Under the pieces are notes generated by a model that saw only the letters and a program-made list of their open reading frames with translations, searched no databases and had not been told where the DNA came from. A stretch of DNA of 44,991 nucleotides from Bacteroidales bacterium (lineage in GTDB: Bacteria; Bacteroidota; Bacteroidia; Bacteroidales; Muribaculaceae): NCBI GenBank assembly GCA_019416425.1, contig DXXK01000038.1, positions 1 through 44,991 on the forward strand, written 5' to 3'. How positions within the stretch are numbered: position 1 is the first letter of the stretch; each line of letters opens with the position of its first letter. The translations under genes and the position numbers were made by a program. Below are positions 35,044 through 42,743 of this stretch, one piece after another.

Positions 35044-38000
35044 ATGAAAATTGAATTTCGAAACAGAATCATTCTGACTGTTCTATGCTTTTTTGTTGCT
35101 CATCTTGCATGGGCGTACAATATGAGACAGACGACAAACCGTGACGGATTGTCGAACAGTGCGGTCCTGTCGATGGCGCAGGATGACTCCGGATATCTTT
35201 GGATTGGCACATGCGACGGTGTCAATATAGCCGATGGCCGGTCAGTGAGCAGTTTCGGACAGATATTTCCAGGTCAGACACTGTCTGGTAATATAATTGA
35301 ATCAATATGTAATGGCGGAAACGGCCGCATGTGGGTCTTGACAAATTACGGACTTGACCTCGTGAATACCAAGACAGGTCAGGTTACAACCTTCAAGCAG
35401 TTCGGAGGCCAGGAACAGCTGGCGTTTGGCGCGGATGGTTTCATGTATCTGCTTGGCGAGGATTCGGGATTGTACCGTATCAGCGCTGATAAAGACAAGG
35501 ATAATGGATTTGAAAAACTGGGCCGCGTCGCGATTCCTTTCAGGGACGTGCGCCGCATGGCCGTGAGGGGCGACAAGCTATGGATTCTTGCCAATGGAGG
35601 TATCCGCATGATTTCCATACCTGGCCAGGGCAACGAGAACGCCGCTATCGGTGTGAAGACAGTAGACAATGAGCCGATTCTGTTCGCCAAGGTTTTCGGC
35701 AATGAGATTTTTGTGGTGACACACGACGCTTTGATCTGCCGTGTGCTTGATAATGGGAAACGTCTGCCGCTGGCCGACATATCGGAGGAGGTTAGGCGCC
35801 GTGGGCGTATATCCGATATCGCCCGCAATCATAAGGGCCAGTTTTTCGTATCCTTCAGTACCGACGGCGTGATTCAGGTTGATGCTTCCGATGTGTCCAA
35901 TCCGGTCATTAGTGATATGGACCTTAAGGTCGGCGTGTTCTGTCTGGGAGCTTCTTCCAAGCAGGATGTGGTATGGATCGGTTCCGATTGCCAGGGTCTT
36001 TACACATGCTGGGATGATTCTTACGGTATCCGTTCCTTCGATTTCAACGCCTTAGGCAACAAGATAACGCATCCGATTCGTTCGATCTACATCGATGATC
36101 AGAAGAATCTGTGGCTCGGCACCAAGGGTGACGGATTGCTTAGAATCAGGAATTTCGACGAAACCCGACCTGAAGCGTCTCTGCGTAACGGTTCTCTGTA
36201 TACATCCACCAATTCTCCGCTACTGCATAATTCCGTATTTGGTTTCGCCAAGAGTTCCCGGCCCATACTCTGGATCGCTACGGAGGAGGGCCTGAATTAT
36301 TACAGCTACAGTTCGGACCGAATCAGCAGGGTGAGTTCTTCAAAGGACCTGCGCTATATCCATCAGATAGTCGAAATAGGCGACACTTTGTGGATGGGTA
36401 CCCTGGGTCTCGGAGTAATAAAGGCCGTTATCGGAGGGTCACAGGATAATCCGGTGCTGACAGATATCAAGGAATATAAACTCGATAATGGAGCGGTTTC
36501 CTCCAATCAGTTCTTCTCGATTGCATATGATGCCTTGGGAAACCTCTATTTCAGCAACCGCGGCAAGGGTATGTTTCGGTACAGCAACGGCAGCCTTATC
36601 CCTATTCCCCTGAAAAACGACTATGACGTGAATGGTGTCCGGGATGTATTCGATGCTGCCTTGGATGGAAAGGCTTTGTGGATAGGTACCGGCAACGGTC
36701 TGATCAAACGCACCGCCGACTCGGAGAAGCACTTTTCGGGACATCAGTTCGGTTTCCCCAACAATACAATCCATGAGATTCTGAACACACCCGATGGAAA
36801 AATCTGGATGTCCACCAATAATGGCATCGTAAGTTTCAATCCTGCGAACGAGGAAACTCAGACCTATGCTAATAATTACGGCATCAATGTGACTGAATTC
36901 AGTGACGGTGCAAGTCTGTATTCGGGACGTTCAATGATTTTCGGTGGTATCAACGGTCTGGTCATCATCACTAAGAATAATGAGTACAAGGCGGTGAAGC
37001 CTTTCATGCCGGAGTTGAACCTGCAGAAAGTCAATATCGGGGGCGTCGAGACAGGAATGTCTGAGTACCTTGACAGGTCGGGAGGAAACGACAAGCTGGT
37101 GTTCGGGCCGAAGCAGAATCATTTCTCACTTACCTTCGCGGCTCCGGATTTCATCAATGCCGACAACTACACCTATTATTATACGTTGAACGGCAGGAAC
37201 TGGATCAACAACGGTTCATCGCCAGTAATATCGTTCAATGAAATGAAATACGGCAGCTACAAGCTGATGGTGAAGTATCTGAACCGAGCAACCGGAGTGG
37301 AGAGCAAACCCTACACGGTCGATATCGTGGTGCGCGCGCCCTGGTATCTCAGCTGGGTGGCTAAGGTTTTCTATTTTCTGTTGCTTGCGGCGGCTGTGGC
37401 CGGTGGAATCTACCTGTACCTGCGGCGTCAGCGTGAGCTGCAGGCCAGGGAAATCGACCAGATGGAACGTGCTCACCGTGAGAATCTGTACGAGGAGAAG
37501 CTTCGTTTCTTCACTAACATTACTCATGAGTTCTGCACGCCGTTGACGCTTATCTACGGACCCTGCGAACGTATACAGACCTACCCGGGCACCGATGACT
37601 ACATCAGCAAGTACGTTGGGCTGATCCGTAACAATGCCGAGCGTCTGAACAGCCTGATTCAGGAGTTGATTGATTTCCGCAGGATGGAGACCGGTAACAA
37701 ACAGCTCAAGGTACGTAGTGTAGGTGTCAGTGAGCTGTGTTCCGACATCATGGGGTCGTTTGACGAACTGTCCGACCGCAACAATATCGATTTTGTCAGC
37801 GACATCGATAAGGGAATCCTGTGGAACACGGATTTCAGCTGTCTCCGCAAGATCGCCACGAACCTGATATCAAACGCATTCAAATATACAAGTCCGGGTG
37901 GCACCATCAAGGTGGGTCTGCATGTGGTGGACGGTCAGCTGAGGCTCAGTGTCTACAATACAGGCAAGGGCATCAAGCCGGAGGACCGCGAGCGTATCTT

Positions 38001-39123
38001 CAACCGTTACAGTGTGCTTGACAACGTCGAGGAGAATGCCGTGAAGGGACTGTCGCATCGCAATGGTCTTGGAATGGCTATATGCCACAGTATGGTGGAT
38101 CTGTTGCAGGGACATATAGAGATCGACAGCGAGGTCGGACAATACGCCGAGTTCATTGTGACGCTTCCCTATCTTGAGGTAAATGTCGTCTCGGAACCTC
38201 AACAAGAGGAGAAGGTCGCCGAGGAACATACGGCATTGCCCGAGATTTCGCTGGAGACCGCCAAGCCTGTCAGCGAGAGCATGAAGCCCGACAAGAGTCA
38301 GGGAACCGTTCTGGTCATCGATGACAATACCGAGATCCTGACATTGATCAAGGATACAATGGCCGAGTACAATGTAGTGACAGCCAAGACTGCCGAAGAG
38401 GGTATGGAAGCCATCCGTCAGCTGGCGCCGGACCTGATCATCAGCGATATCATGATGCCTGGAATGAACGGCATGGAATTCACTCGGCAGGTCAAGAGGA
38501 ACAAGCATACCATGCATATTCCGTTGATACTGCTGTCGGCCAAGACCAGCAACGCTGAGCGTGTGGCCGGCATCGAGGCCGGTGCCGATGCCTATGTCGG
38601 CAAGCCTTTCAGCCTGAGTTACCTTCGGGCCGTAGCAAAGAGATTGATCGAGAGTAAGGTGCAGCTGCGCGCGTATTACAACACTTCGGCCAGTGCGTTC
38701 GAGTTCAATAACGGGAAGTTGATGCACCGGGAGGACAAGGACTATCTGGACAAGATAACGGAGTATATCGACGCCCATATCGAGGACAGCGAGCTGTCGC
38801 CCGACCACCTGGCCGAGCACATGAAGATCAGCGTCCGCAACCTCTATAGGAAATTCAAGGAGATGGGCTGGCTTCCGCCGAACGATTTCATCAAGAACCA
38901 TCGTATAACATTTGCTGCAAAACTGCTGCAGACCACTTCGCTTACGGTTCAGGAGATCATCTACCGCAGCGGGTTCACAAACCGGTCGCATTTCTACAAG
39001 GAGTTCGACAAGCGTTTCCACATGACGCCTAAGGATTACCGGAACAGTAAGAATTGTCCGGATAATTCGCTCGAAAATGTAGGTAAGACGGAATCGTTCA
39101 ATGATTCTTGTAAAATTGATTAG
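35044..39123 (+). CDS. Hybrid two-component system regulator (HTCS) of the PUL
   Basis: 1359 residues. Signal or anchor at 1-23. Reg_prop propeller repeats (SGYLWIGTCDGVNIAD, DVVWIGSDCQGLYT, KNLWLGTKGDGLLRI, KALWIGTGNGLIKR, GKIWMSTNNGIVSF) to about 640. Y_Y_Y domain to about 760, then a membrane helix about 768-797. HisKA with His828 (FTNITHEFCTPLTLI; the usual HEFRTP has Cys for Arg). HATPase_c (NLISNAFKYTSPGG; GKGIKPEDRERIF; GLGMAICHSMV). Receiver with Asp1135 (LIISDIMMPGMNG) and an AraC-type DNA-binding domain (about 1245-1345). Such proteins bind an oligosaccharide in the periplasm and activate the PUL. It lies centrally between the arms, divergent from the DUF4965-GH78 operon. Confidence 0.96.
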   Translation: MKIEFRNRIILTVLCFFVAHLAWAYNMRQTTNRDGLSNSAVLSMAQDDSGYLWIGTCDGVNIADGRSVSSFGQIFPGQTLSGNIIESICNGGNGRMWVLTNYGLDLVNTKTGQVTTFKQFGGQEQLAFGADGFMYLLGEDSGLYRISADKDKDNGFEKLGRVAIPFRDVRRMAVRGDKLWILANGGIRMISIPGQGNENAAIGVKTVDNEPILFAKVFGNEIFVVTHDALICRVLDNGKRLPLADISEEVRRRGRISDIARNHKGQFFVSFSTDGVIQVDASDVSNPVISDMDLKVGVFCLGASSKQDVVWIGSDCQGLYTCWDDSYGIRSFDFNALGNKITHPIRSIYIDDQKNLWLGTKGDGLLRIRNFDETRPEASLRNGSLYTSTNSPLLHNSVFGFAKSSRPILWIATEEGLNYYSYSSDRISRVSSSKDLRYIHQIVEIGDTLWMGTLGLGVIKAVIGGSQDNPVLTDIKEYKLDNGAVSSNQFFSIAYDALGNLYFSNRGKGMFRYSNGSLIPIPLKNDYDVNGVRDVFDAALDGKALWIGTGNGLIKRTADSEKHFSGHQFGFPNNTIHEILNTPDGKIWMSTNNGIVSFNPANEETQTYANNYGINVTEFSDGASLYSGRSMIFGGINGLVIITKNNEYKAVKPFMPELNLQKVNIGGVETGMSEYLDRSGGNDKLVFGPKQNHFSLTFAAPDFINADNYTYYYTLNGRNWINNGSSPVISFNEMKYGSYKLMVKYLNRATGVESKPYTVDIVVRAPWYLSWVAKVFYFLLLAAAVAGGIYLYLRRQRELQAREIDQMERAHRENLYEEKLRFFTNITHEFCTPLTLIYGPCERIQTYPGTDDYISKYVGLIRNNAERLNSLIQELIDFRRMETGNKQLKVRSVGVSELCSDIMGSFDELSDRNNIDFVSDIDKGILWNTDFSCLRKIATNLISNAFKYTSPGGTIKVGLHVVDGQLRLSVYNTGKGIKPEDRERIFNRYSVLDNVEENAVKGLSHRNGLGMAICHSMVDLLQGHIEIDSEVGQYAEFIVTLPYLEVNVVSEPQQEEKVAEEHTALPEISLETAKPVSESMKPDKSQGTVLVIDDNTEILTLIKDTMAEYNVVTAKTAEEGMEAIRQLAPDLIISDIMMPGMNGMEFTRQVKRNKHTMHIPLILLSAKTSNAERVAGIEAGADAYVGKPFSLSYLRAVAKRLIESKVQLRAYYNTSASAFEFNNGKLMHREDKDYLDKITEYIDAHIEDSELSPDHLAEHMKISVRNLYRKFKEMGWLPPNDFIKNHRITFAAKLLQTTSLTVQEIIYRSGFTNRSHFYKEFDKRFHMTPKDYRNSKNCPDNSLENVGKTESFNDSCKID

Positions 39124-39194
39124 TGTATTCATTCGTGACATTTTTGTATAGACTGAAAATCCGGTAACGTGGCACACATACTTGTCGGTTACGC

Positions 39195-39208
39195 ATACAT
39201 ATATGTAT
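39195..39208. promoter_or_regulatory. 14-base palindrome upstream of the GH125 operon
   Basis: ATACATATATGTAT is a perfect palindrome. It ends 11 bases before a TAATTTTG -7 box (39220-39227), so it occupies the place where a -33 box would be. This arrangement fits an activator site on an otherwise weak promoter. Eight of its bases (ATACATAT) recur at 27223-27230 between the divergent arms. Confidence 0.4.
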
Positions 39209-39219
39209 TGAGCAATATG

Positions 39220-39227
39220 TAATTTTG
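39220..39227 (+). promoter_or_regulatory. Predicted -7 box of the GH125-EEP-GH43 operon
   Basis: TAATTTTG matches TAnnTTTG and lies 23 bases before the GH125 ATG at 39251. There is no TTTG at the -33 distance. Confidence 0.5.
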
Positions 39228-39250
39228 TCACGAAACAAGAACCAGATATC

Positions 39251-40717
39251 ATGAATAGAATCATAATCACATTGACAACAGGGGTTCTGACGTTATCGTC
39301 GGTCAGTCTGGCGTATGCGGCTGAATCCAACGTATGTCAGCCGGACAATGTCGCTGTCAAGAAAGTAGACCGTGCCGGATACAAGTGTCAGCGCCCGGTC
39401 AAGAAGGAGAGGCTGTTCCATTCCAATGCCGTGGAGCGGGAAATAAAACGTGTCAAGGCATTGCTCACCAATCCCAAGCTGGCCTGGATGTTCGAGAACT
39501 GTTTCCCGAACACTATCGACACGACGATTCATTATCGTATAGGAAAGGACGGTAAGCATGACACGTTTGTGTATACCGGCGATATCCATGCCATGTGGCT
39601 GAGGGATTCCGGAGCACAGGTATGGCCGTACGTTCAGCTGGCCAACTCCGATGCCCAGCTCAAGAACATGATCGAGGGTGTGATCCGCCGACAGCTGAAG
39701 TGCATTCTGATCGATCCCTACGCCAATGCCTTCAACGATGGTGCTACGGGAGGTGAGTGGATGACAGATATGACCGACATGAAGCCTGAGATTCACGAAC
39801 GCAAGTGGGAGATAGATTCACTGTGCTATCCGGTGCGTCTGGCCTACGAGTACTGGAAGGTGACCGGGGATGCCTCGGTCTTCGATGCGGAGTGGCTGAT
39901 GGCTGTCGACAATATCGTGGCCACATTCCAAGACCAGCAGCGCCGTGACGGTCGAGGCAAGTACAGTTTCATGCGCCGAACCGAGCGTGCGTTCGACACA
40001 TTGAGCAACGATGGTCTCGGAACGCCCGTCAAACCGTGTGGACTTATAGCATCAAGCTTCCGTCCATCGGACGATGCCACTACGCTGCAGTTCCTTATAC
40101 CCTCCAATTTCTTCGCCGTATCAATCCTGCGCAAGGCCGCTGAGATACTCGATACGGTCAACCATGATTCTGCCCGTGCTGCGTCATGCCGTTCGCTGGC
40201 CGATGAGGTTGACAAGGCACTCAAGGAATATGCGGTCTATGACCATCCTGTTTACGGCAAGATATATGCCTTTGAGTGCGATGGCTTCGGAAACCATCTG
40301 CTGATGGACGATTCCAATGCTCCGAGCCTGATGTCTTTGCCTTATCTGTCCGATGTAGACGTGAACGATCCGATATATCAGAATACCCGTCGGTTCGTCT
40401 GGAGCGACAGCAATCCTTATTTCTTCAAGGGAACGGCAGGCGAGGGTATAGGAGGTCCTCATGTGGGTTACGACATGGTATGGCCGATGAGCTTGATGAT
40501 GAAGGCCTTCACGAGTACTGACGATGCCGAGGTGGCCCAGTGCATCAAGAATGTAATGGACACGGATGCCGGAACCGGTTTCATCCATGAGTCGTTCCAT
40601 AAGGATGATCCGACCAATTTCACCCGTCCCTGGTTTGCATGGCAGAACACGTTGTTCGGCGAACTGGTACTGAAACTGGTGAACGAGGGTAAGGTTGACC
40701 TCTTGAACAGTATCTGA
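39251..40717 (+). CDS. GH125 exo-alpha-1,6-mannosidase, periplasmic
   Basis: 488 residues with a signal peptide (cleavage about AYAAE, residue 25). GH125 enzymes are metal-independent inverting exo-alpha-1,6-mannosidases. Diagnostic blocks: NTIDTTIHYR, TGDIHAMWLRDSGAQVWPYV (Asp111, Asp119 region) and FNDGATGGEWMTDMTDMKPEIHERKWEIDSLCYP. Asp189 in the last block is the likely general acid. FIHESFHKDDPTNFTRPWFAWQN has Glu447 as likely base. Catalytic roles are assigned by analogy with characterised clostridial and streptococcal members. It would shorten the debranched alpha-1,6 backbone made available by GH76 and GH92. It is the first gene of an operon, 22 bases before the EEP gene. Confidence 0.96.
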   Translation: MNRIIITLTTGVLTLSSVSLAYAAESNVCQPDNVAVKKVDRAGYKCQRPVKKERLFHSNAVEREIKRVKALLTNPKLAWMFENCFPNTIDTTIHYRIGKDGKHDTFVYTGDIHAMWLRDSGAQVWPYVQLANSDAQLKNMIEGVIRRQLKCILIDPYANAFNDGATGGEWMTDMTDMKPEIHERKWEIDSLCYPVRLAYEYWKVTGDASVFDAEWLMAVDNIVATFQDQQRRDGRGKYSFMRRTERAFDTLSNDGLGTPVKPCGLIASSFRPSDDATTLQFLIPSNFFAVSILRKAAEILDTVNHDSARAASCRSLADEVDKALKEYAVYDHPVYGKIYAFECDGFGNHLLMDDSNAPSLMSLPYLSDVDVNDPIYQNTRRFVWSDSNPYFFKGTAGEGIGGPHVGYDMVWPMSLMMKAFTSTDDAEVAQCIKNVMDTDAGTGFIHESFHKDDPTNFTRPWFAWQNTLFGELVLKLVNEGKVDLLNSI

Positions 40718-40739
40718 TGTTTGCATAACTATATTGGTG

Positions 40740-41675
40740 ATGAGCAGGAATAGTTTTTTCAAGGGAACAGTAGTTCTGGCGCTGGTGTTTCTTACATTCA
40801 GCGCCACGGCTACCGAAAGGGCTGAGTTCAATGTGGCCAGCTACAATCTGCGCCAGCTGAATGGTGACGACACCAAAGCCGGCAATGGATGGACTCGCCG
40901 TTGTCCGATAATAGGCCAGCTTGTCCGATTCCATGAATTCGACATCTTCGGCACCCAGGAGGGCTTCAAGAGCCAGCTTGAGGAACTGAAGGCCGAGCTG
41001 CCTGGTTATGATTACATAGGAGTCGGACGCGAGGACGGCAAGGATGCAGGGGAACATTCTGCTATATTCTATCGTACGGATATGTTCACATTGCTTGACC
41101 ATGGCGACTTCTGGATTTCGGAGACACCCGGCAAGCCTGGACTGGGATGGGACGCGGCTTGTCCCCGCATCTGTTCCTGGGGTCTGTTCCGCCATAACGA
41201 CAGCGGCAAGGAGTTTGTGATGTTCAACCTGCATATGGATCATGTCGGCAAGAAGGCCAGGGTCGAGGGCGCCAAGTTGGTGCGCAGCCGCATAGATGGA
41301 TTCGGCAAGGATGTCCCAGCGTTTGTAACAGGTGATTTCAACGTTGACCAGACCAATCCGTCATACCGTACAATGACCCAGGGTGACAAGTTGCTGGATT
41401 CGTATGAAGTCGCTGCGTTGAGATACGCCTTTAACGGGACGTTCAACAGCTATAAGACCGACAATTACACCGACAGCCGTATTGATCATGTTTTCGTTAC
41501 GCCGGATGTGAAGGTCTTGAAGTATGGTGTCCTGACCGATACCTACCGCACCGCCGAAAGCAGCAAGCGTGTCAAGGCCACCGACGCTCCCGACGAGATT
41601 CAGGTCAGCCGTTATGTGTCTCGTACTCCGTCCGATCATTTCCCCGTTATGGTCAGGGTCTCGCTTAGCCGTTGA
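40740..41675 (+). CDS. Exported endonuclease/exonuclease/phosphatase-fold enzyme
   Basis: 311 residues from ATG 40740 (MSRNSFFKGTVVLALVFLTFSATATE, a signal peptide). Two upstream in-frame starts (TTG, GTG) are less likely. All EEP metal and catalytic motifs are present: ASYNLR, GTQEGFKSQL (metal-binding Glu), NLHMDHVGKKARVEGAKLVRSRID, VTGDFNVDQTNPSYRTM (Asp and Asn), DSRIDHVFVTPDVK and the terminal SDHFPVMVRV His. The enzyme should therefore be an active Mg-dependent phosphoesterase in the periplasm. Within a mannan operon a likely target is a phosphate or mannosyl-phosphate group on the glycan. Similar genes occur in Bacteroides mannan loci as I recall. Nuclease activity cannot be excluded. 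Confidence 0.86.
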   Translation: MSRNSFFKGTVVLALVFLTFSATATERAEFNVASYNLRQLNGDDTKAGNGWTRRCPIIGQLVRFHEFDIFGTQEGFKSQLEELKAELPGYDYIGVGREDGKDAGEHSAIFYRTDMFTLLDHGDFWISETPGKPGLGWDAACPRICSWGLFRHNDSGKEFVMFNLHMDHVGKKARVEGAKLVRSRIDGFGKDVPAFVTGDFNVDQTNPSYRTMTQGDKLLDSYEVAALRYAFNGTFNSYKTDNYTDSRIDHVFVTPDVKVLKYGVLTDTYRTAESSKRVKATDAPDEIQVSRYVSRTPSDHFPVMVRVSLSR

Positions 41676-41759
41676 TGCATTGTCCTGTGGAATTGCAATC
41701 AGACTTATGCACAAGACTATAAATGATAATTTTTAATGACAAAATGTAAAACATTAGTC

Positions 41760-42743
41760 ATGCGAAAAAGCACATTAATTTCGACTATCTGCGGACTGCT
41801 ATTATCTGTCTTGTTACAGGCCAAAAATCCAGTATTCGGAGGTTGGTATGCCGATCCGGAAGGTGTTGTTTTCGGTGATACCTACTGGATATATCCTACA
41901 TGGAGCGACCTGTATGAGCGACAGACTTTTATTGATTGTTTCTCGTCGAAGGATCTCGTCAACTGGGAAAAGCATCATGCAATAATCGACACCACTAAAG
42001 TGGAATGGGCGAAGAAGTGCATGTGGGCTCCTGCTATTGTGGAGAAAGATCAGAAATACTATTTGTTTTTCTCGGCCAATGATGTCCATGAAGGAGAAAT
42101 AGGAGGCATAGGAGTTGCTGTTGCAGAACGTCCTGAAGGTCCGTTCAGAGACCTTATCGGCCGTCCGCTCATAAACGAGATTGTCAACGGAGCACAGCCT
42201 ATCGACCAGTTTGTGTTTAAGGATGATGACGGAGAATGGTATATGTATTATGGTGGTTGGGGACACTGCAACATGGTGCGCCTCAAAGACGATTTCACAG
42301 CTCTGCAACCCTGGGAAGACGGAAGTTACTATCGCGAAGTCACTCCGCATAATTATACCGAAGGTCCATTCATGCTCAAGCGCAACGGAAAATATTATTT
42401 CATGTGGAGCGAGGGGGGATGGGGCAGTCCGGATTATTCCGTAGCCTACTCAATTTCCGACAGTCCTCACGGCCCGTTTGTCCGTATCGGAAAAATACTT
42501 CAGTCAGATCCGGAAGTAGCTACAAGCGCAGGACACCATTCTGTAATTCAGATTCCGGGACAGGATGAATACTATATTGTGTACCATCGCCGACCTTTAG
42601 GTGATGACGGACGTGACCACCGGCACACCTGTATAGACCGACTGAAGTTTAATTCCGACGGTACCATCGAGCCTGTAAAAATAACCCGCGACGGTGTGCC
42701 TCCAAGAATAATTTATCCCAGGATTTCGTCAAGGAGGAGGTAG
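41760..42743 (+). CDS. GH43-like five-bladed propeller glycosidase, periplasmic
   Basis: 327 residues from ATG 41760 (MRKSTLISTICGLLLSVLLQA, signal peptide). An in-frame ATG at 41736 would add eight residues ahead of the signal. The clan GH-F triad is visible: Asp32 in GGWYADPEG (base), Asp149 in PIDQFVF (pKa modulator) and Glu201 in YTEGPFMLK (acid). Repeated blade motifs are MWAPAIVEKDQKYYLFFS, DGEWYMYYGGW and NGKYYFMWSEGGW. GH43 covers arabinofuranosidases, xylosidases and some galactofuranosidases, and the subfamily cannot be fixed by eye. It is the third gene of the GH125 operon. The gap before it is about 85 bases and AT-rich. The last 31 bases overlap the TPR gene on the other strand. 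Confidence 0.85.
   Translation: MRKSTLISTICGLLLSVLLQAKNPVFGGWYADPEGVVFGDTYWIYPTWSDLYERQTFIDCFSSKDLVNWEKHHAIIDTTKVEWAKKCMWAPAIVEKDQKYYLFFSANDVHEGEIGGIGVAVAERPEGPFRDLIGRPLINEIVNGAQPIDQFVFKDDDGEWYMYYGGWGHCNMVRLKDDFTALQPWEDGSYYREVTPHNYTEGPFMLKRNGKYYFMWSEGGWGSPDYSVAYSISDSPHGPFVRIGKILQSDPEVATSAGHHSVIQIPGQDEYYIVYHRRPLGDDGRDHRHTCIDRLKFNSDGTIEPVKITRDGVPPRIIYPRISSRRR

Larger units (their letters stand above)
14564..42743. other. Polysaccharide utilisation locus for a decorated alpha-mannan (whole region)
   Basis: This span groups thirteen accessory carbohydrate genes and one transporter/regulator set in four transcriptional arms. It has SusCD with two further surface-type lipoproteins, a GH76 lipoprotein, GH92, GH125, GH78, a GH43-like enzyme, an unassigned glycosidase-like protein, a DUF4965 protein, an EEP-fold enzyme, an isomerase-like protein and a hybrid two-component regulator. 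GH76, GH92 and GH125 together are the recognised signature of alpha-mannan use in Bacteroides. The GH78 and GH43 genes suggest extra sugars on the mannan. No inner-membrane sugar transporter is included. The extent is bounded by the terminator at 14462-14499 and the cytoplasmic TPR gene on the right. Confidence 0.8.

Noticed and set aside
37870..39330. 486-codon minus-strand frame opposite the HTCS 3' end and GH125 start
   Set aside because: Antisense to the kinase, receiver and AraC domains and crosses into the next gene. No homology recognised.
41736..41759. Upstream ATG start for the GH43-like gene
   Set aside because: Adds eight residues before a complete signal peptide. The start at 41760 gives a normal signal sequence.
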